The notes: generated by a model from the sequence alone, not told the origin. A stretch of DNA of 64,000 nucleotides from Areca catechu (GCA_021397845.1 CM038045.1:145968638-146032637), one strand, 5' to 3'. Shown: positions 20,857 through 32,914, counted from the stretch's first letter. Numbers and translations: made by a program.

Positions 20857-22193
20857 TAGTGTTTGAGTGCAGTTTGTAATAAGGGCTTAGCCTATTAAAG
20901 TTTTCCTTTTCACAATTTAGTATTGTATGTAGCATTTGATCCATACAATTAGGGTTTTGGATTAGTCGATCAAGTCAACTCATGTTGAGCTAATCATATT
21001 CTAAGTCTTGTAATCATGTCCAGTTGTATTGAGTCTGTATTGAGTCAAGCCCTATTAAAGAAGACTCAAGTATATGAAGGACACCACCCAGCATGCCACC
21101 TCAACATCCGCATGGAGTCCCAGTCACACCATGGATTTCACCACCTAAGATTACTTGGAGGATCATGAAGTCGGCCCATGCATGAGGAGTTGATGACCAC
21201 ACGCCAGCAAACCCCTTCAATACCCCAAGCACACCAACTTCACACGCTAGCATGACAAGAAGGAAAGTCAAAATAGATAAACATGAATCTCATGATTTGT
21301 GCCAGCTTGCTTAGGAAAGAAGTGGTCCACTTCAAACCAAGAGAAATAAGTTGGCACCCATTGGTCCCCTCGTTGGCTGCCCACTACCTACCTTGTTTGG
21401 AAGGATTTTGTATAGCATGAGAGTGTTTTCTTCCATATATTCGGCCCCATACTTTAGGAAGAAAGTGGGCACCCCTTATTTTCCTTGTTTTCTTTTGCTT
21501 GGGCCCTAAGTCTCATGACTATATATAAAGGACCCCTTGTATGAAAATTTGACAACTTTTGTATGAAATTATATTGAGTTTTCATATCTCTGTTGTGTGC
21601 TTACTGTGTGCTAAAGGGAATTTGTGTGAACCCCTTCTTCTTCCTTGTCTCCTGTGCCCAGCCCCCAGCTGCCATCAAAACCCTAGAAGCCATCTCTCCA
21701 AGCCTTGGATGCCCAACACAAACTCTCTTCCATCATTGCTATTTTCAATTCATTTCTTCATCCTTACATTACTTTCTAACCCCTAACAGGAGATTTACAG
21801 GTCCCTCGACATCTACGAATCCATTGATTCCAGCCAGGCCGCTATGGATCACTAGGTTGAAAGCCACGAATCCGTGGGGTCTTCGGCTTGATCATCCAGG
21901 CCGCATCCGAGAGCGAAGAGAGACCTCTGCAAGGATTCATCTACTAGATCCTATCAGGCACACCCCCTCTACTTGCCAGTAGCGTTATTGAAGGGGAACT
22001 AGCCCAACTAGGGATTCCCAGCCTCGGCGGTCCTCTTTTCTATTACTTTTAGGGTCTTTTTTGTATGCTGTTGCTTCTTATTTTTGCACAAAACTCTCTA
22101 CTTAAATTTTTGGCATTATTTTCAGGATTTAGATACATAACTCAATATATAAAAATATAAAAATATTTTGCATGCATATTTAGTCCTGCATCA
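20793..22193 (+). repeat. TE-3 LTR 3
   Basis: It begins TGGTGCAGATACCA and ends TGCATCA, after which the minisatellite resumes. A TATA box lies at 21520-21529. Its first 64 bases keep an open tail frame ending at 20856 (RIRQRLPNPLWIT), which is broken in LTR 2. Confidence 0.92.
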
Positions 22194-22771
22194 CCTTAGG
22201 CGATCAATGCCCACTAGCTCCATGTGATCAAGTAGTACTCGGTCAGAGTCCTCAGGTGATCAACATCCATTGGTTCCAAGTGATCATGTAGTGCTTGATC
22301 AAAGCCCTCAAGCAATTAATTCCCTTAACTCCAGATGATTGACTAAAATGTAGTCAAAGCCATCAAGCGATCAACACCCACTGGCTCTAAGTGACCATGT
22401 AGTACTTTATCAAAAATCTCAAGCAATCAATGCCCACAGACTCCAAGTGACCGAGTAGCACTCGGATAGATCCCTTAGATGATCAACACCCAATAGATCC
22501 AAGTGACTGAGTAGTACTCTATCAGAACCCTCAAATGATCAACATCTTCTACCTACTTCAAACTTAGTAGCGCTCAATCAGAGTGCTCAAGCAATCAATG
22601 CCCACTCGCTCCAAGTGATCGAGTAGTGGTGTTTGGATAGAGCCATCAAGTGATTAGCACCCATTGGCCCCAAGTGACAAAGTAGAGCTCGGTCAGAGCA
22701 CTTAGGCAAGCAACATCCATTGGCCCCAAGAGATCAAGTAGTGCTCTGTCAGAGCCCAAGGAGATCAATGC
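22194..22771 (+). repeat. Minisatellite, right part (about 10 units of about 55 bp)
   Basis: Units start near 22202, 22257, 22313, 22368, 22423, 22479, 22535, 22591, 22653, 22707 and 22762. A typical unit runs GATCAACACCCACTGGCTCT, then AAGTGACCATGTAGTAC, then a TCAGAGCCCTCAAGC-like end. Together with 11141-11308 this was one array before TE-3 inserted. The last unit fades into TGATAAGTCC, where TE-4 may begin. Confidence 0.88.
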
Positions 22772-23480
22772 CTGATAAGTCCATCAATCATCCCAATTTA
22801 ACCATTAAAATAAGTATTAATTAATTAGTATTTATTAAGAATTGATATTTTTTCTTAATGTTTTGTAGAAAGGAAGCCCATAGATGACTCTCAAATCGAA
22901 GTTCAAATGAACCAAGAATTGAAATTTGGAATGGATTAAGAAATTTGCATGAATATTAAAGCAACCAATCACCATGGACCAGCTACTTGGTTCATAAAGT
23001 CCCGCACGATCCACCGACAGGCATTACTATCGATCCATGACTCTTATCCATGAACCACAATCACCGTTTTACACCGCCCAGCCACCAGAGTTGTCCCCCA
23101 CCATTCCCCTTATCGTCAGGAGCCATCCTTCATCGAAAAAGCCACCGGGGAGCCACTTTGAAGCTAGCCACGGTCATCATCTCCTCCCCATGTCTGCCAC
23201 CCCCTGCTAGATATTTTCTTCCCCTTTTGTTGCTATCCACCTGTTATCACCATTGACCACCATCCAGATAATGTTGGTTGCCTCCCTTCCATCATCCCAC
23301 TAAAATGCCGGTTGCTGCCCATCTCTTACCACCATTTTTCCCCATTTCCTCCACCAACTGTCGTTGGCTGCCACCACCATCAACATCACCATCCACTACC
23401 CAAGCTTCGCTAATGCCATCGACAGCTCTCATCTACTGGCATCTATCCCAACTCTATTCTCTGCCATGGAACATCATTTT
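22772..23480 (+). repeat. TE-4 LTR part 1 (probable)
   Basis: It may begin TGATAAGTCC at the end of the minisatellite. An AT-rich first 200 bp is followed by a stretch from 23050 rich in CCACC and CCATC, which gives spurious proline and serine rich open frames. It is continuous with 29082 onward across TE-5. No partner LTR lies in the window, so calling it an LTR rests on the primer site downstream. Confidence 0.5.
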
Positions 23481-24976
23481 TGGTGTGGGCACAAGGATTA
23501 GACAGAGGCTCCTCAACCCTCTGTGGATCTCTAATCAGCATTAATATTTTGGATCCTATAATAAGGCTTAAAGCCTGATTAATTTGCTTTTAGGTCATGT
23601 AATTAGCATATAGTTAATTTCAATTTTAGTTTAGTCTGGTAATTTGGCCAATTTGGTCAAGTTTAGGTCAGTTGATCCTGTAATTAGCCAAGTTGGTCCA
23701 CATGCTCAAGTCAATTTGAAGATGGGCTCAAGCTAGTTTGAAGATGGGTTCACAAGTGGGAAATCAAGTCAAGCCCAATTGAAGATGAGTCAAGCCACCT
23801 CCCTACACCATGTTGGAGTGCCAACTCATGGGAGTGCCACATCATCAATGCCACGTGGCATGGGGAGGCACCACTTCACCAAGCATCTTGGGCGGCCAAG
23901 TCAAGTTGAAATTTTAAATTCAAATTCCATGGTTGACTCCCATTAATCTCCCCTTGATTCAAGTAGACAATATCTATACAACTCTCCCCATATCAAGCCT
24001 TTCCTTGATCCAAGCCAACAAGATCCTCACCCCACTCCACAAATCAAGCTACCAAGATCAAGCTTCATGAAAAGATTCAAAATTCAAAAGTTAGATGCCA
24101 AGTTTCATGAAGGAGGAATTCAAAATTCAAATGGGCACCCCTTGATTCATGAAGACAACATCCTCTCTTCCCTCCCCAAATAAGTCCTGTAACCCCTCTT
24201 TCAAATTTGAATTCAAATGTCAAATGAAGACTTGGGTGCTTATAGAAATGACCCTAACCCTTTTGTAAAAATAATGTTAATGAAATGAAAAAAAAGTTTG
24301 AGAAGTTATTCGTCTAGCCCTTGTCTTCTACACTAGGAACTCCGAGAGGGAGTGCCTTTGTCCTTCGGAACATCGAGGGGTGAGAGGCCTTGAGTTACTA
24401 TCCTTCTACGCAAGCCACCTTCCCACCTTCAAGTTTGGATACCATCTGGATGATCCATCTCGGTGCCTAGCAAGAAGAACCTCCACCACCACCATTCTCA
24501 ACTTTTGTTCTCTCATTTCTTACTTGCTTCTTGAAGATTTCTAACCCTTCACTTGGTTGCTCGCAGGTCCTCCAAGTGCCACAGACAACAGAGTCAGTCT
24601 TCCTTACCTTCGCGACCATCAAACAGAAAGCCGGCGAATCCGCAGGGTTGAAGGCTTGATTTTCCAGGTTGCATCCGCGAGAGCGAGTGAACTAAACATC
24701 GGGCGCATCACAGTTTTTCAAGGTTTGCATCCCTAAACTTCTAAGTAGATATTGATCTAAGAGCTAAGTCCTACGGGATTTTTCAATCCCGGGGTCCTCC
24801 CATTATCCTTGTTTAGGGGCTATTTTGCTTGCTAAAGTTCTTATCGTTATAGAATCTCTATATCTGCTATTTGCTTATCTTCGAAAATCCTTAAATCCAC
24901 CAAACACTTAAAAACATTAACAATAAAAGAATCATTTGCATCAGCATGCTTCTTAGCATCTCTCGATCCCACATCA
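23481..24976 (+). repeat. TE-5 5' LTR
   Basis: It begins TGGTGTGGGCACAA and ends CCCACATCA. It is nearly identical to 27600-29081, with scattered transitions and small indels. The TATA position reads TATAGAAA here and TATAAAAA in the partner. Confidence 0.95.
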
Positions 24977-24978
24977 TC

Positions 24979-24990
24979 TGGTATCAGAGC
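24979..24990 (+). other. TE-5 primer binding site
   Basis: TGGTATCAGAGC, a perfect initiator tRNA-Met site, lies two bases after the 5' LTR. Confidence 0.93.
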
Positions 24991-26004
24991 ATGGTTAGGT
25001 CTTTGTTCTCTTTAAAGTACTTGGATTGGGTGCTTCACCATGGCTGTCCGGTCATAGGAAAAAAGTAGGTTGCAAGACCCTCACATCCCATTCCACGGGA
25101 ATTTCCTATGGCATGTAGGGGTGCCGATATGATTGACTTTTGAAGGGGAACACAAGGAGATAGATTTTTAAACCCTAAATAAAAAAAAAATTTTTGCATC
25201 ATTAGATCTCATCATCTTTAAATTTCAGCATTCTGTCCACCCAGTACATAGCTATTCTTTTAGTTGTTTCTATTTGTAGGAACCTCAAAACTTATTGATT
25301 TTTGTTTTAATGGATTCCATATATTTGAAAGTAATTTTTAGAGTTTTTTCAAATTTTATTACAGTCTATAAAATTTCTATATGCTGGAATACTACCTGAG
25401 AACAAATCTGTTCTAAAATCCCAGCAAGTGCATTTCATCACACTTTCATTTCCCATATAGTTTAAGTTTGCATTAGGTTCATATTTTATTTCTAGCATAT
25501 TATTTCTGCTAACATATATCAAAATCCAAAAAAAAAACAAAACTTAGATACATTTCATTAGATCATGTGTATGCCATCATTTTCATAATTAACTTAAGGA
25601 CGTCAATATCACAAGATAAGGGAAGGAGGTCATTACCTTTCCTTAGCCCAAAAACTACCACCCTTGCATTACGAACCTAAGCCTAATCTAAAATTGAGTA
25701 GCAACCTAATAGCTTAGGACACCCATGAGTCGGGTTTAACCATTTTGGGGAAGCTAGTGCATGCAACCCTTCAAATAGTACCGGGAAGCTGGTGTCTAAG
25801 GCAAGAGGTCGAGCGTCAAACGACCTAAGCGGTGTTGTGGTTCTTTAATTGAGTCCTTGCAAAAGCAAGGGGGGCCTCCCACACTCCCACCTCTTACCTG
25901 GCCGGTGAAAGGGCTAGTTGTTGTGCTGTGTATTTTCTACGCTAATCCATTCTAATTGAACTCCTAAGTCTAGCAAACCCGTAGCACTAATCGTTGTGTG
26001 TTGC
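24991..26004 (+). other. TE-5 leader, no gene
   Basis: This is an AT-rich leader with a shared phrase (GGGTGCTTCACCATGGCTGT near 25029) and a run of A near 25530. No open frame is supported. Confidence 0.6.
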
Positions 26005-26640
26005 ATGTCGACTAGGTCAGGAGTCCCGTATCACCCACACAACTCTCAGTCAGGTGAACTCATGGAGAACAACCTTAAGAATCAACTTAGGCTCATCACT
26101 GAGCAGCTTGCCAAGTTGATCCAAAGAGCTGATAGATTTGAGACAAGGCTAGGAACCTTGGAGAGGACCTGGAAGCCTCATATAGAATCAGAGTTTGAAT
26201 CACCTCCCCATCTTAAGAGATTTCCTGAACATGATCCCTCCTTAGAGGCTGAGCCCAGAAGAGTCCCACACCCAAACCCAGCCCAAGAGGTTCACCCTAG
26301 GGGACCCAATCAAGAGTTCATGGACCAGGTTAAAAGAGGATCTAGTAGCCTAAAGGAAAGGGAGTGAGGAGTTGACCTGATCAGTGACAAGGAGTTAGAG
26401 AAGGAGATTACTGAGGGAACCCCTGCCACTGAAGAGATTCCTAAACCCACCCAAAAAGAACACCCCCAGAAGTAGTTGAGGGTCTGAAAGAGTTTGAGGA
26501 TGTTTTACCTGATGATTCACCTGATCAATTACCACCCGTGAGGGACATCCAGCATGCTATAGACTTGGTCCCAAGATCCTCTTTAACAGACCTTCCTTAC
26601 TATGGGATTAACCTACCGAGCCCCAAGAACTACCGAAACA
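26005..26640 (+). pseudogene. gag: TE-5 gag N-terminus fused to the pre-RT linker
   Basis: The gag start M-S-T-R-S-G-V-P-Y-H-P is followed by a probable coiled coil (LRLITEQLAKLIQRADRFE, ending about 26150) and a proline-rich linker. A stop occurs at about 26365. The gag core and knuckles are absent. The next recognisable sequence (26370-26640) resembles the linker before RT in TE-1: DKELEKEI, then LKEFEDVLPDDSPDQLPP and RDIQHAIDLVP, partly in other frames. The element therefore lost gag core, protease, RT and RNase H, perhaps in more than one step. An intact version would be a short Gag-like coiled-coil protein. Confidence 0.8.
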
Positions 26641-26641
26641 A

Positions 26642-26950
26642 GTGGACCATATGGCACCTATAGAACAATGTCCAAATTTTAAGATTATCCTGAATAACCA
26701 AGGTCTATTTCGTACTTCCCATAGATTGCCCCAAGACTCCGATTCCTATTCCTACCCGTCCCTGATCCTTCTCATGTTTTTAGAGCCATGGGGTTACATT
26801 TTGTTGAGATTACTAGGTTGCATGAATCCTTAGAGCCCATCCCATTTGCTCCCTGCTTCTGGTATACCTTATGGCATTTGCTAGGGATCCATGGTAAATT
26901 TTCATGTGCATACCAGACCAGGGTCAAACCTAGAGAATCTGTAGTCTATT
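26642..26950 (+). pseudogene. TE-5 integrase-core remnant
   Basis: The segment encodes IEQCPNFKIILNNQGLF, LPQDSDSYSYPS and, after a one-base frame change, blocks matching LHESLEPIPFAPCFWYTLWH and CAYQTRVKPRES. It ends at a TAG near 26950. The same blocks occur in TE-6 on the other strand and, more distantly, in TE-3 and TE-8. By eye they align with the integrase core of TE-1 but without the catalytic acids. Confidence 0.72.
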
Positions 26951-27059
26951 AGGTTTAGGGCCCGAGAGTCCAATAAAATTTCTCTCAACAAGAATGCATA
27001 GTTGAGTCTGCATTTTGCATCATGTTAGAATTCTGCATTAAGTACAAATTTTAAAATAA

Positions 27060-27657
27060 TTTGGCTGATTCCCGAAAGAGAGCAAAAGAGTTGAACAAGG
27101 GGATTCTGTAATGGTTGGCTTAGGCCTAAACGGTTTTCACTAGGAACTGTTAAAAAACTTCATGCTCATGGAGCTAGCCCTTTAGAGTGATAAGGAGAGT
27201 CGGCCTTAATGCCTATGTGCTTGAGCTACCCTCGGATTATGGCATTAGCTCGACTTTCAATATCTCGGACTTAGTTGAGTATAGGGAACCAGCAAACATA
27301 TCCAGCAAGCCATTTGGGACTGACATTTCATTTAAGAACAAACCCGACCTAGAGTGTCCACCTCCAATTTTACCTGAGAGAGGAGAGCGGATCGAGCATG
27401 TCCTAGATGATCAAGCTATTACCACCTGAGGCAAAGGCTATCAACATTACTTGGTCCGATGGCAAGGCCGACCGGAGTCCGATGATTCGTGGATTACCCG
27501 GGAGGACTTGTAGCACCTCGACCCCAACCTTCTAGAGAAGTATCAAAGCCAAATCAACCCTTACTCAACAGGGTCGAGTTCCTCCCATCCTGAAAGAATT
27601 GGTGTGGGCACCAGGATTAGACAAAGGCTCCTCAATCCTCTGTGGATCTCTAATTAG
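27060..27657 (+). pseudogene. TE-5 integrase C-terminus, chromodomain and LTR-coded tail
   Basis: The GPY/F module (IRRVGLNAYVLELPSDYG, then ISSTFNISDLVEYREP) is open from 27187. A TGA follows LDDQAITT at about 27427. The chromodomain is clear (QHYLVRWQGRPESDDSW, then ITREDL) but a TAG stands where siblings have CAG, near 27511. The tail RIGVGTRIRQRLLNPLWISN crosses into the 3' LTR and stops at 27657, which is 58 bases inside the LTR, exactly as in TE-1. Confidence 0.88.
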
Positions 27658-29081
27658 GGTTCTTAATATTTTGGATCCTGTAATAAGGCTTAAAGCCTGA
27701 TTAATTTGCTTTCGAGTCATGTAATTAGCATCTAGTTGATTTCAATTTTGGTTTAGTCTTGTAATTTAGCCAATTTGGTCAAGTTTAGTTCAATTGGTCC
27801 TGTAATTAGCCAAGTTGGTCCACAAGCTCAAGTCAATTTGAAGATGGGCTCAAGCTAGTTTGAAGATGGGTTCACAAGTGGGCAATCAAGTCAAGCCCGA
27901 TTGAAGATCAGTCAAGCCACCTCCCCACACCAAGTTGGAGTGCCAACTCATGGGAGTGCCACGTGGCATAGAAAGGTGCCACTTCACCAAGCATCTTGGG
28001 TGGCCAAGTCAAGTTGAAATTTCAAATTCAAATTCCTTGGTTGACTCCCATTAATCTCCCCTTGATTCAAGTTGACAATATCCACACAACTCTCCCCATA
28101 TCAAGCCTTCCCTTGATCCAAGCCAACAAGATCCTCACCCCACTCCACAAATCAAGCTACCAAGATCAAGCTTCATGAAAAGATTCAAAATTCAAAAGTT
28201 AGATGCCAAGTTTCATGAAGGAGGAATTCAAAATTCAAATGGGCACCCCTTGATTCATGAAGACAACATCCTCTCTTCCCTCCCCAAATCAATTATTGTA
28301 TCCCCTCTTCAAATTTGAATTCAAATGTCAAATGAAGACTTGGGTGCTTATAAAAATGACCCTAACCCTTTTATAAAAATAATGTTGATGAAATGAAAAA
28401 AAAGTTTGAGAAGTTATTCTTCTAGCCCTTGTCTTCTAGACTAGGAACTTTGAGAGGGAGTGCCTTTGTCCTTTGGGTCATCGAGAGGTGAGAGGCCCTG
28501 AGTTACTATCCTTCTATGCAAGCCACCTTCCCACCTTCAAGTTTGGATGCCTTATGGATGATCCACCTCGATGCCTAGCAAGAAGAACCTCCACCACCAC
28601 CATTCTCAACTTCTGTTCTCTCCTTTCTTACTTGCTTCTTGAAGATTTCTAACCCTTCACTTGGGTGCTCACAAGTCCTCCAGGTGCCTCAGACAACAAA
28701 GTCAGTCTCCCTTGCCTTCGCGACCAACGGACGGAAAGCCGACGAATCCCCAGGGTTGAAGGCTTGATCCTCCAGGTCGCATCCACAAGAGTGAGTGAAC
28801 TCGGCATCGGGCATATCAAAGTTTTTCAAGGTTTGCATCCCTAAAACTCCTAAGTAGATATTGATCTAAGAGCTAAGTCTTACAGGATTTCTCAATCCCG
28901 GGGTCCTCCCATTATCCTGTTTAGGGGCTATTTTGCTTGCTAAAGTTACTATCATTATAAAATCTCTAGATCTGCTCTTTGCTTGTCTTCGAGAATCCTT
29001 AAATCCACCAAAAACTTAAAAACATTAACAAGAAAATCATTTGCATCAGCATGCATCTTAGCATCTCTCGGTCCCACATCA
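27600..29081 (+). repeat. TE-5 3' LTR
   Basis: It begins TGGTGTGGGCACCA and ends CCCACATCA. A TATA-like TATAAAAA is at 28349-28356. It matches 23481-24976. Confidence 0.95.
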
Positions 29082-30539
29082 ATTTCCCTTCTCTACTACT
29101 CGACCTCAAGCCAATGCCATAGACTACCGTCGGCCACCATGCCAACTACCTTGCACTGCCAACCAACCATTGCGATGGGAAGAAGCACAATCCTAGTTGG
29201 AGACTCAGGGATCCGAGATTTGGGAGTCTCGTTCGGACTCTATGTGCCCGAGAATGAAATAAGCATCGATCAACCCATCTAATTATATATCTGACGGTCG
29301 AGAATTCTTACATGATATCTAGTCGATCTTGAGCCCAATTGAGTCCAAATTTGACCTAGCGGAAGCCCTAAATGAGCTATGTTTAAAGGACCCTATGCTA
29401 TAAGAGAAAGGTATCCTAGATAGAGGATACAATTTAGGGTAGAGGATATAGCTTTTGATTGCAGGTTGGCCTTTAAGAGCTAGGTTTCTTAAGGAAGTGT
29501 TCTACCCCCCTACACCATCTTCAAGCCTATTCCATCTCCAAATCACGATCCAAAGAGAAAAAAAAGAGGAAGCCCAGTTTGCTCTATGAAAGGAGGTGAT
29601 GTGATATCAACCAACTTTTCGATGAGGCTGCACTAATCAACTTTGAAATCTTTGTTATTACTTTTCATAGTTTATTAAACTATTATTTTTAATTTCTTGC
29701 ATTTGAATTCTTCTTTTGATTAGTGAATTTTTTATTTTTATACACTTTAAATTCCTATTATTTATTTTCTTGCAAGTAGATGCTAAAATCTGATTAGTAG
29801 ATCAAATGTACCAATTTTTATTTTCTTTTATACTTTTAATTTCCATGTTCTCGACTTCAAATCATTTTTCTTTATTTTATAAAAATTAAAGATTTCAAAC
29901 CATCCTAAATACTACCTTCTTCATGGATTCAACCTGACTTGCTACTATCTGCCTATTTTTTATTTATTAGAAGTTAGTTAATTAATTAATTACCATGGTG
30001 TCTTATTGACAACATCATGATCCTATTAAATTTTGGCACTATTACCGAGGAAGGTATGAATGCTAACATTTTTTTATCTCTTTAATTTTTTATAAATTCA
30101 ATTTACTAATTTTTTCTTATTTTCTTATAGATCAAAAAAAATAAAAAAGGAAAAAGAGAAGGAAATTTCTATAATTTTGATGAGGTCAATCCTATCCCTA
30201 GATTAATTTCATTTTTTAGTTACTTCTAATTAATTTTCCTTCTCATATTAACCAAAAAAATTCCCTTTTTGTGTTTCCTTTGATTAGTCACTTTTTTAAA
30301 AAATCTACCAATTTTTTTTGATAGATGATTTTAACGTAGATGGGTATACTTCACAAGTGAATAACTTAACACAAATACCTTGCTTTGAAACAACCGCACT
30401 TTTGATTATAGAATAATAAGCAGCATCACCTAGCCTACCGATAGCTCCCTTGTTAGAATCACCACCTGAATTGGAGCTAAAATCACTTCCTAATACATCC
30501 ATTGAAACTCTTCTAAAGAACCTTACCCAGGAAGCCCAA
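29082..30539 (+). repeat. TE-4 LTR part 2, leader and start of the internal region
   Basis: This continues TE-4 after TE-5. A likely LTR end (CAACATCA) lies at about 30010-30017, followed by the primer site at 30034. The leader (30055-30300) is very AT-rich. From about 30390 to 30539 a plus-strand frame is open up to the TE-6 insertion point and resumes at 36738 after TE-6; I do not recognise the protein. Confidence 0.5.
30034..30051 (+). other. TE-4 degenerate primer binding site (tRNA-Asp type)
   Basis: TGGCACTATTACCGAGGA differs from the tRNA-Asp complement typical of Athila elements (TGGCGCCGTTGCCGGGGA) at five positions. All five are transitions: four G-to-A and one C-to-T. That pattern fits decay by deamination. 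Confidence 0.65.
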
Positions 30540-32269
30540 TGATGCAGGGGTGTAGGGTAGGGCTAGAGATGCTAGTATGGATTCTTATGATGCAAAGAAA
30601 TTTTTTATAGTTGATGAGTTTTAGATGTTTTTTTAGGTTTTTGATTCCTGATTACAAACAAAGACTAGAAATAAGAGAAGCTGAATAATAAAAGCCTACA
30701 CTAGCAATTCAAGTCCCTAAATAGTGAAAACGAGAACAGGATCCTGGGATTAAGAAACCTTGGTAGGACAAAGCTCGATACACAATACCAACTTAGGAGA
30801 TAAGGGCAAACTCACATGTCTGAAGTGCCCGATGCAGAGATCGCTCGACTCGACGGATGCGGCCTGGGTGCCTGAGCAATCGAACCCATGGATGCGCTGG
30901 CTTTCGGTCGGGTGGTTGTGATGGCAAAGCAGACTATCTCCGGTGCCCGAGATACCAAGGAGGACCTGTAGGCAAGCAAAGTATGGATTAGCGAAGTAGA
31001 GAGACGTATTGAAATGAAACTAAGGTAGGGTTGAGAAGGGGCTTCGAGCCCGTGTCCAGCTGGATTCTGAAGTCAAAGAAGGAGATACTTGGGGCCTCGC
31101 ACCCCACGACATCCCGGAGGATGAAGGATTGTGGCCTCACACCACTCGACATCTAGGAGGATGAAGGACTTGCGATGCCCTGGGGTGACGGAAAGGTCGC
31201 CTCACACCACTCGACATCCCTGGGGACAAAGGAAGCTTCACTCAAACCTAGTCTAGGAGACAATGGTTGGAGGGAAAACAATACTCAAGCTTTTTTCATT
31301 CAATCATTCAATATCCTTACAATAGAGGGGGTTGGGTCCTTTAAATAGGCACCCAAGGCCCATTTGAATTCAAAACATATCAAACCAAATTACAACCTAA
31401 AAGATGGCGCCCACGTGGATGGGGAGATCTCTTCATGGACAACCAAAGGGAGGAGGGGATTGGCGTGGCATGTGGGTGGGCTTGGAGAGGGGGATTGGCC
31501 TTTTGACTTCCTTCTTTGCATGCTTACTTTGGGAAGAAAACAAGGAGCAAGGCTTGCTTGAAGAGATGTGTCTCCTTTGGGTTTCTTCCATGCCTAGTTG
31601 GAGTGAATCATGGCCGACCAAGGAGGGAGCTATGGGCATTGCAAATTTGAGGGCTTGGAATGGGGAATGTGCTCCTTGACTTTCCTCTCTTGTGTGACTA
31701 CTTTGGGAAGAAGACTTGGGAGATAGCTTGTTTTGTTTTCTGGCTTTGTCTCTTCAAGATTCAACACCCCGTTTATTGATGGATCATGGCATGATGTGGG
31801 GAGAAGAAGGGGATGATGTCTCCTCCTTCCAAGGTCATCCAAGAGAAAATGGTATCGAGAGGGCGTGTGGAATGCGTGAGGGCGCCTCCTTGCTTCCTTC
31901 CTTGGATGCCCAAGTGGCAACTGATGTGGAACCACATAGGTGGCACCTATGTTGGCATCTTCCCAAGTGTAAGAGGTGGGTTGGCCCACAAGGAACTTGA
32001 CTTGGTCTTGAAAGCTAGGTTGACTTCAATTGGGCTTGGGCCCAATCCAAACTCAGACCCGAACCAAAAATAAATACAGGACCCATGACCTAAACTTGAC
32101 CCAAATTGGTCAAGGTACAAGACTAAAACAAACGTAGACTAGGTACATGACTAAAAATTATAAAATTACTTTGGCTTATAGCCTTATTACTAGACTCACA
32201 AAAGTGGAACCCTAATCTAAGATCCATAGAGGGTTGATGAGCCTCTGTCGAATCCTGGTGCCCACACCA
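30540..32269 (-). repeat. TE-6 3' LTR
   Basis: This is the partner of 35007-36732, with the same minisatellite at about 31093-31235. In element sense it starts at 32269 after a purine tract (32270-32289). The chromodomain tail reads 58 bases into it. Confidence 0.95.
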
Positions 32270-32869
32270 GTTCTCCCGGGGGGGGGAAACTCGACCCTGT
32301 CGAGTAAGGGCTAGTCTGGCTTTGGTACCTCTCCAGGATATGGGGGTCGATGCACTGCAAGTCCTCCCGGGTGATCCATGAGTCATCGGATTCGGGTCAG
32401 CCTTGCCATCAGACCAAGTAACGTTGATAGCCTTTACCCCGGGTAGTGATAGCTTGGTCATCTAGGGCATGCTCGATCCGCTCTCCTTGCTCAAGTATAT
32501 TTGGAGGTGGATACTCAGGTTCAGGTTCACTCTCAAAAGGGAGGTCAGGCCCAAATGGCTCACTGGGTATGTTTGCGGGTTCCCATACTCGACTAAGTCA
32601 GAGATTGAATGTCGAGCTAATTCCATAATCCCGAGGTAATCTAGCACATAGGCATTAGGGCCCATTCTCCTAATCACTTTAAAGGGACCAGCCCCATGAG
32701 CATGAAGATTCTTAACAGTTCCCGGTGGAAACCGTTCAGGCCTGAGCCTAATCATTACAAAATCCCCTATTTCAAACTCTTTGGCTCGCTTTCGAGATTC
32801 AGCCCAAGTTATTTTAAAATTATATTTAATGCATAATCCTAATTTGATGCAAAATGCAAACTCAACCAT
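32212..32869 (-). pseudogene. TE-6 integrase C-terminus, chromodomain and LTR-coded tail
   Basis: From 32869 the frame encodes KRAKEFEIGDFVMIRLRPER and the GPY/F module (HAHGAGPFKVIRRMGPNAYV). A one-base shift interrupts it near 32620. The chromodomain follows at about 32460-32330 with an altered frame. The tail crosses the purine tract and the LTR start, ending at 32212 with RQRLINPLWILD, again 58 bases inside the LTR. Confidence 0.82.
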
Positions 32870-32914
32870 GCATCCCTACTGAAAAAAATTTATTGGATGC
32901 TCTAGGGCCTAAAC

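Larger units (their letters stand above)
11309..22193 (+). mobile_element. TE-3: three-LTR tandem of an RT-less chromovirus
   Basis: Three direct LTRs (11309-12698, 16050-17453, 20793-22193) enclose two homologous internal regions of about 3.35 kb. Each internal region has its own primer site and purine tract. The block interrupts a minisatellite and is flanked by CCTCA (11304-11308) and CCTTA (22194-22198), a 5-bp target duplication with one mismatch. One duplication around the whole block shows it arose at a single locus, most simply by unequal LTR recombination after one insertion. Neither internal region encodes protease, RT or RNase H, so mobility would have needed proteins from another element. 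Confidence 0.9.
23481..29081 (+). mobile_element. TE-5: RT-less chromovirus with both LTRs
   Basis: The LTRs 23481-24976 and 27600-29081 enclose about 2.6 kb. The flanks ATTTT (23476-23480) and ATTTC (29082-29086) form a 5-bp target duplication with one mismatch. The internal region holds a primer site, a gag N-terminus, the start of the RT region, an integrase-core remnant, the integrase C-terminus and a chromodomain. RT, RNase H and the catalytic protease are missing. The deletion joins RT N-terminal sequence directly to integrase sequence near 26640. Confidence 0.93.

Noticed and set aside
23050..23544. Proline and serine rich open frames that could suggest a cell-wall protein
   Set aside because: The sequence is CCACC-rich low complexity within the TE-4 segment. 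The second frame simply runs on into the TE-5 LTR, and there is no signal peptide or regular motif.
31364..32073. Overlapping open frames of 60-119 codons on both strands, with longer ones at 35826-36579
   Set aside because: They lie wholly in the two TE-6 LTRs, are disrupted or shifted between the LTR copies, and resemble no protein family.
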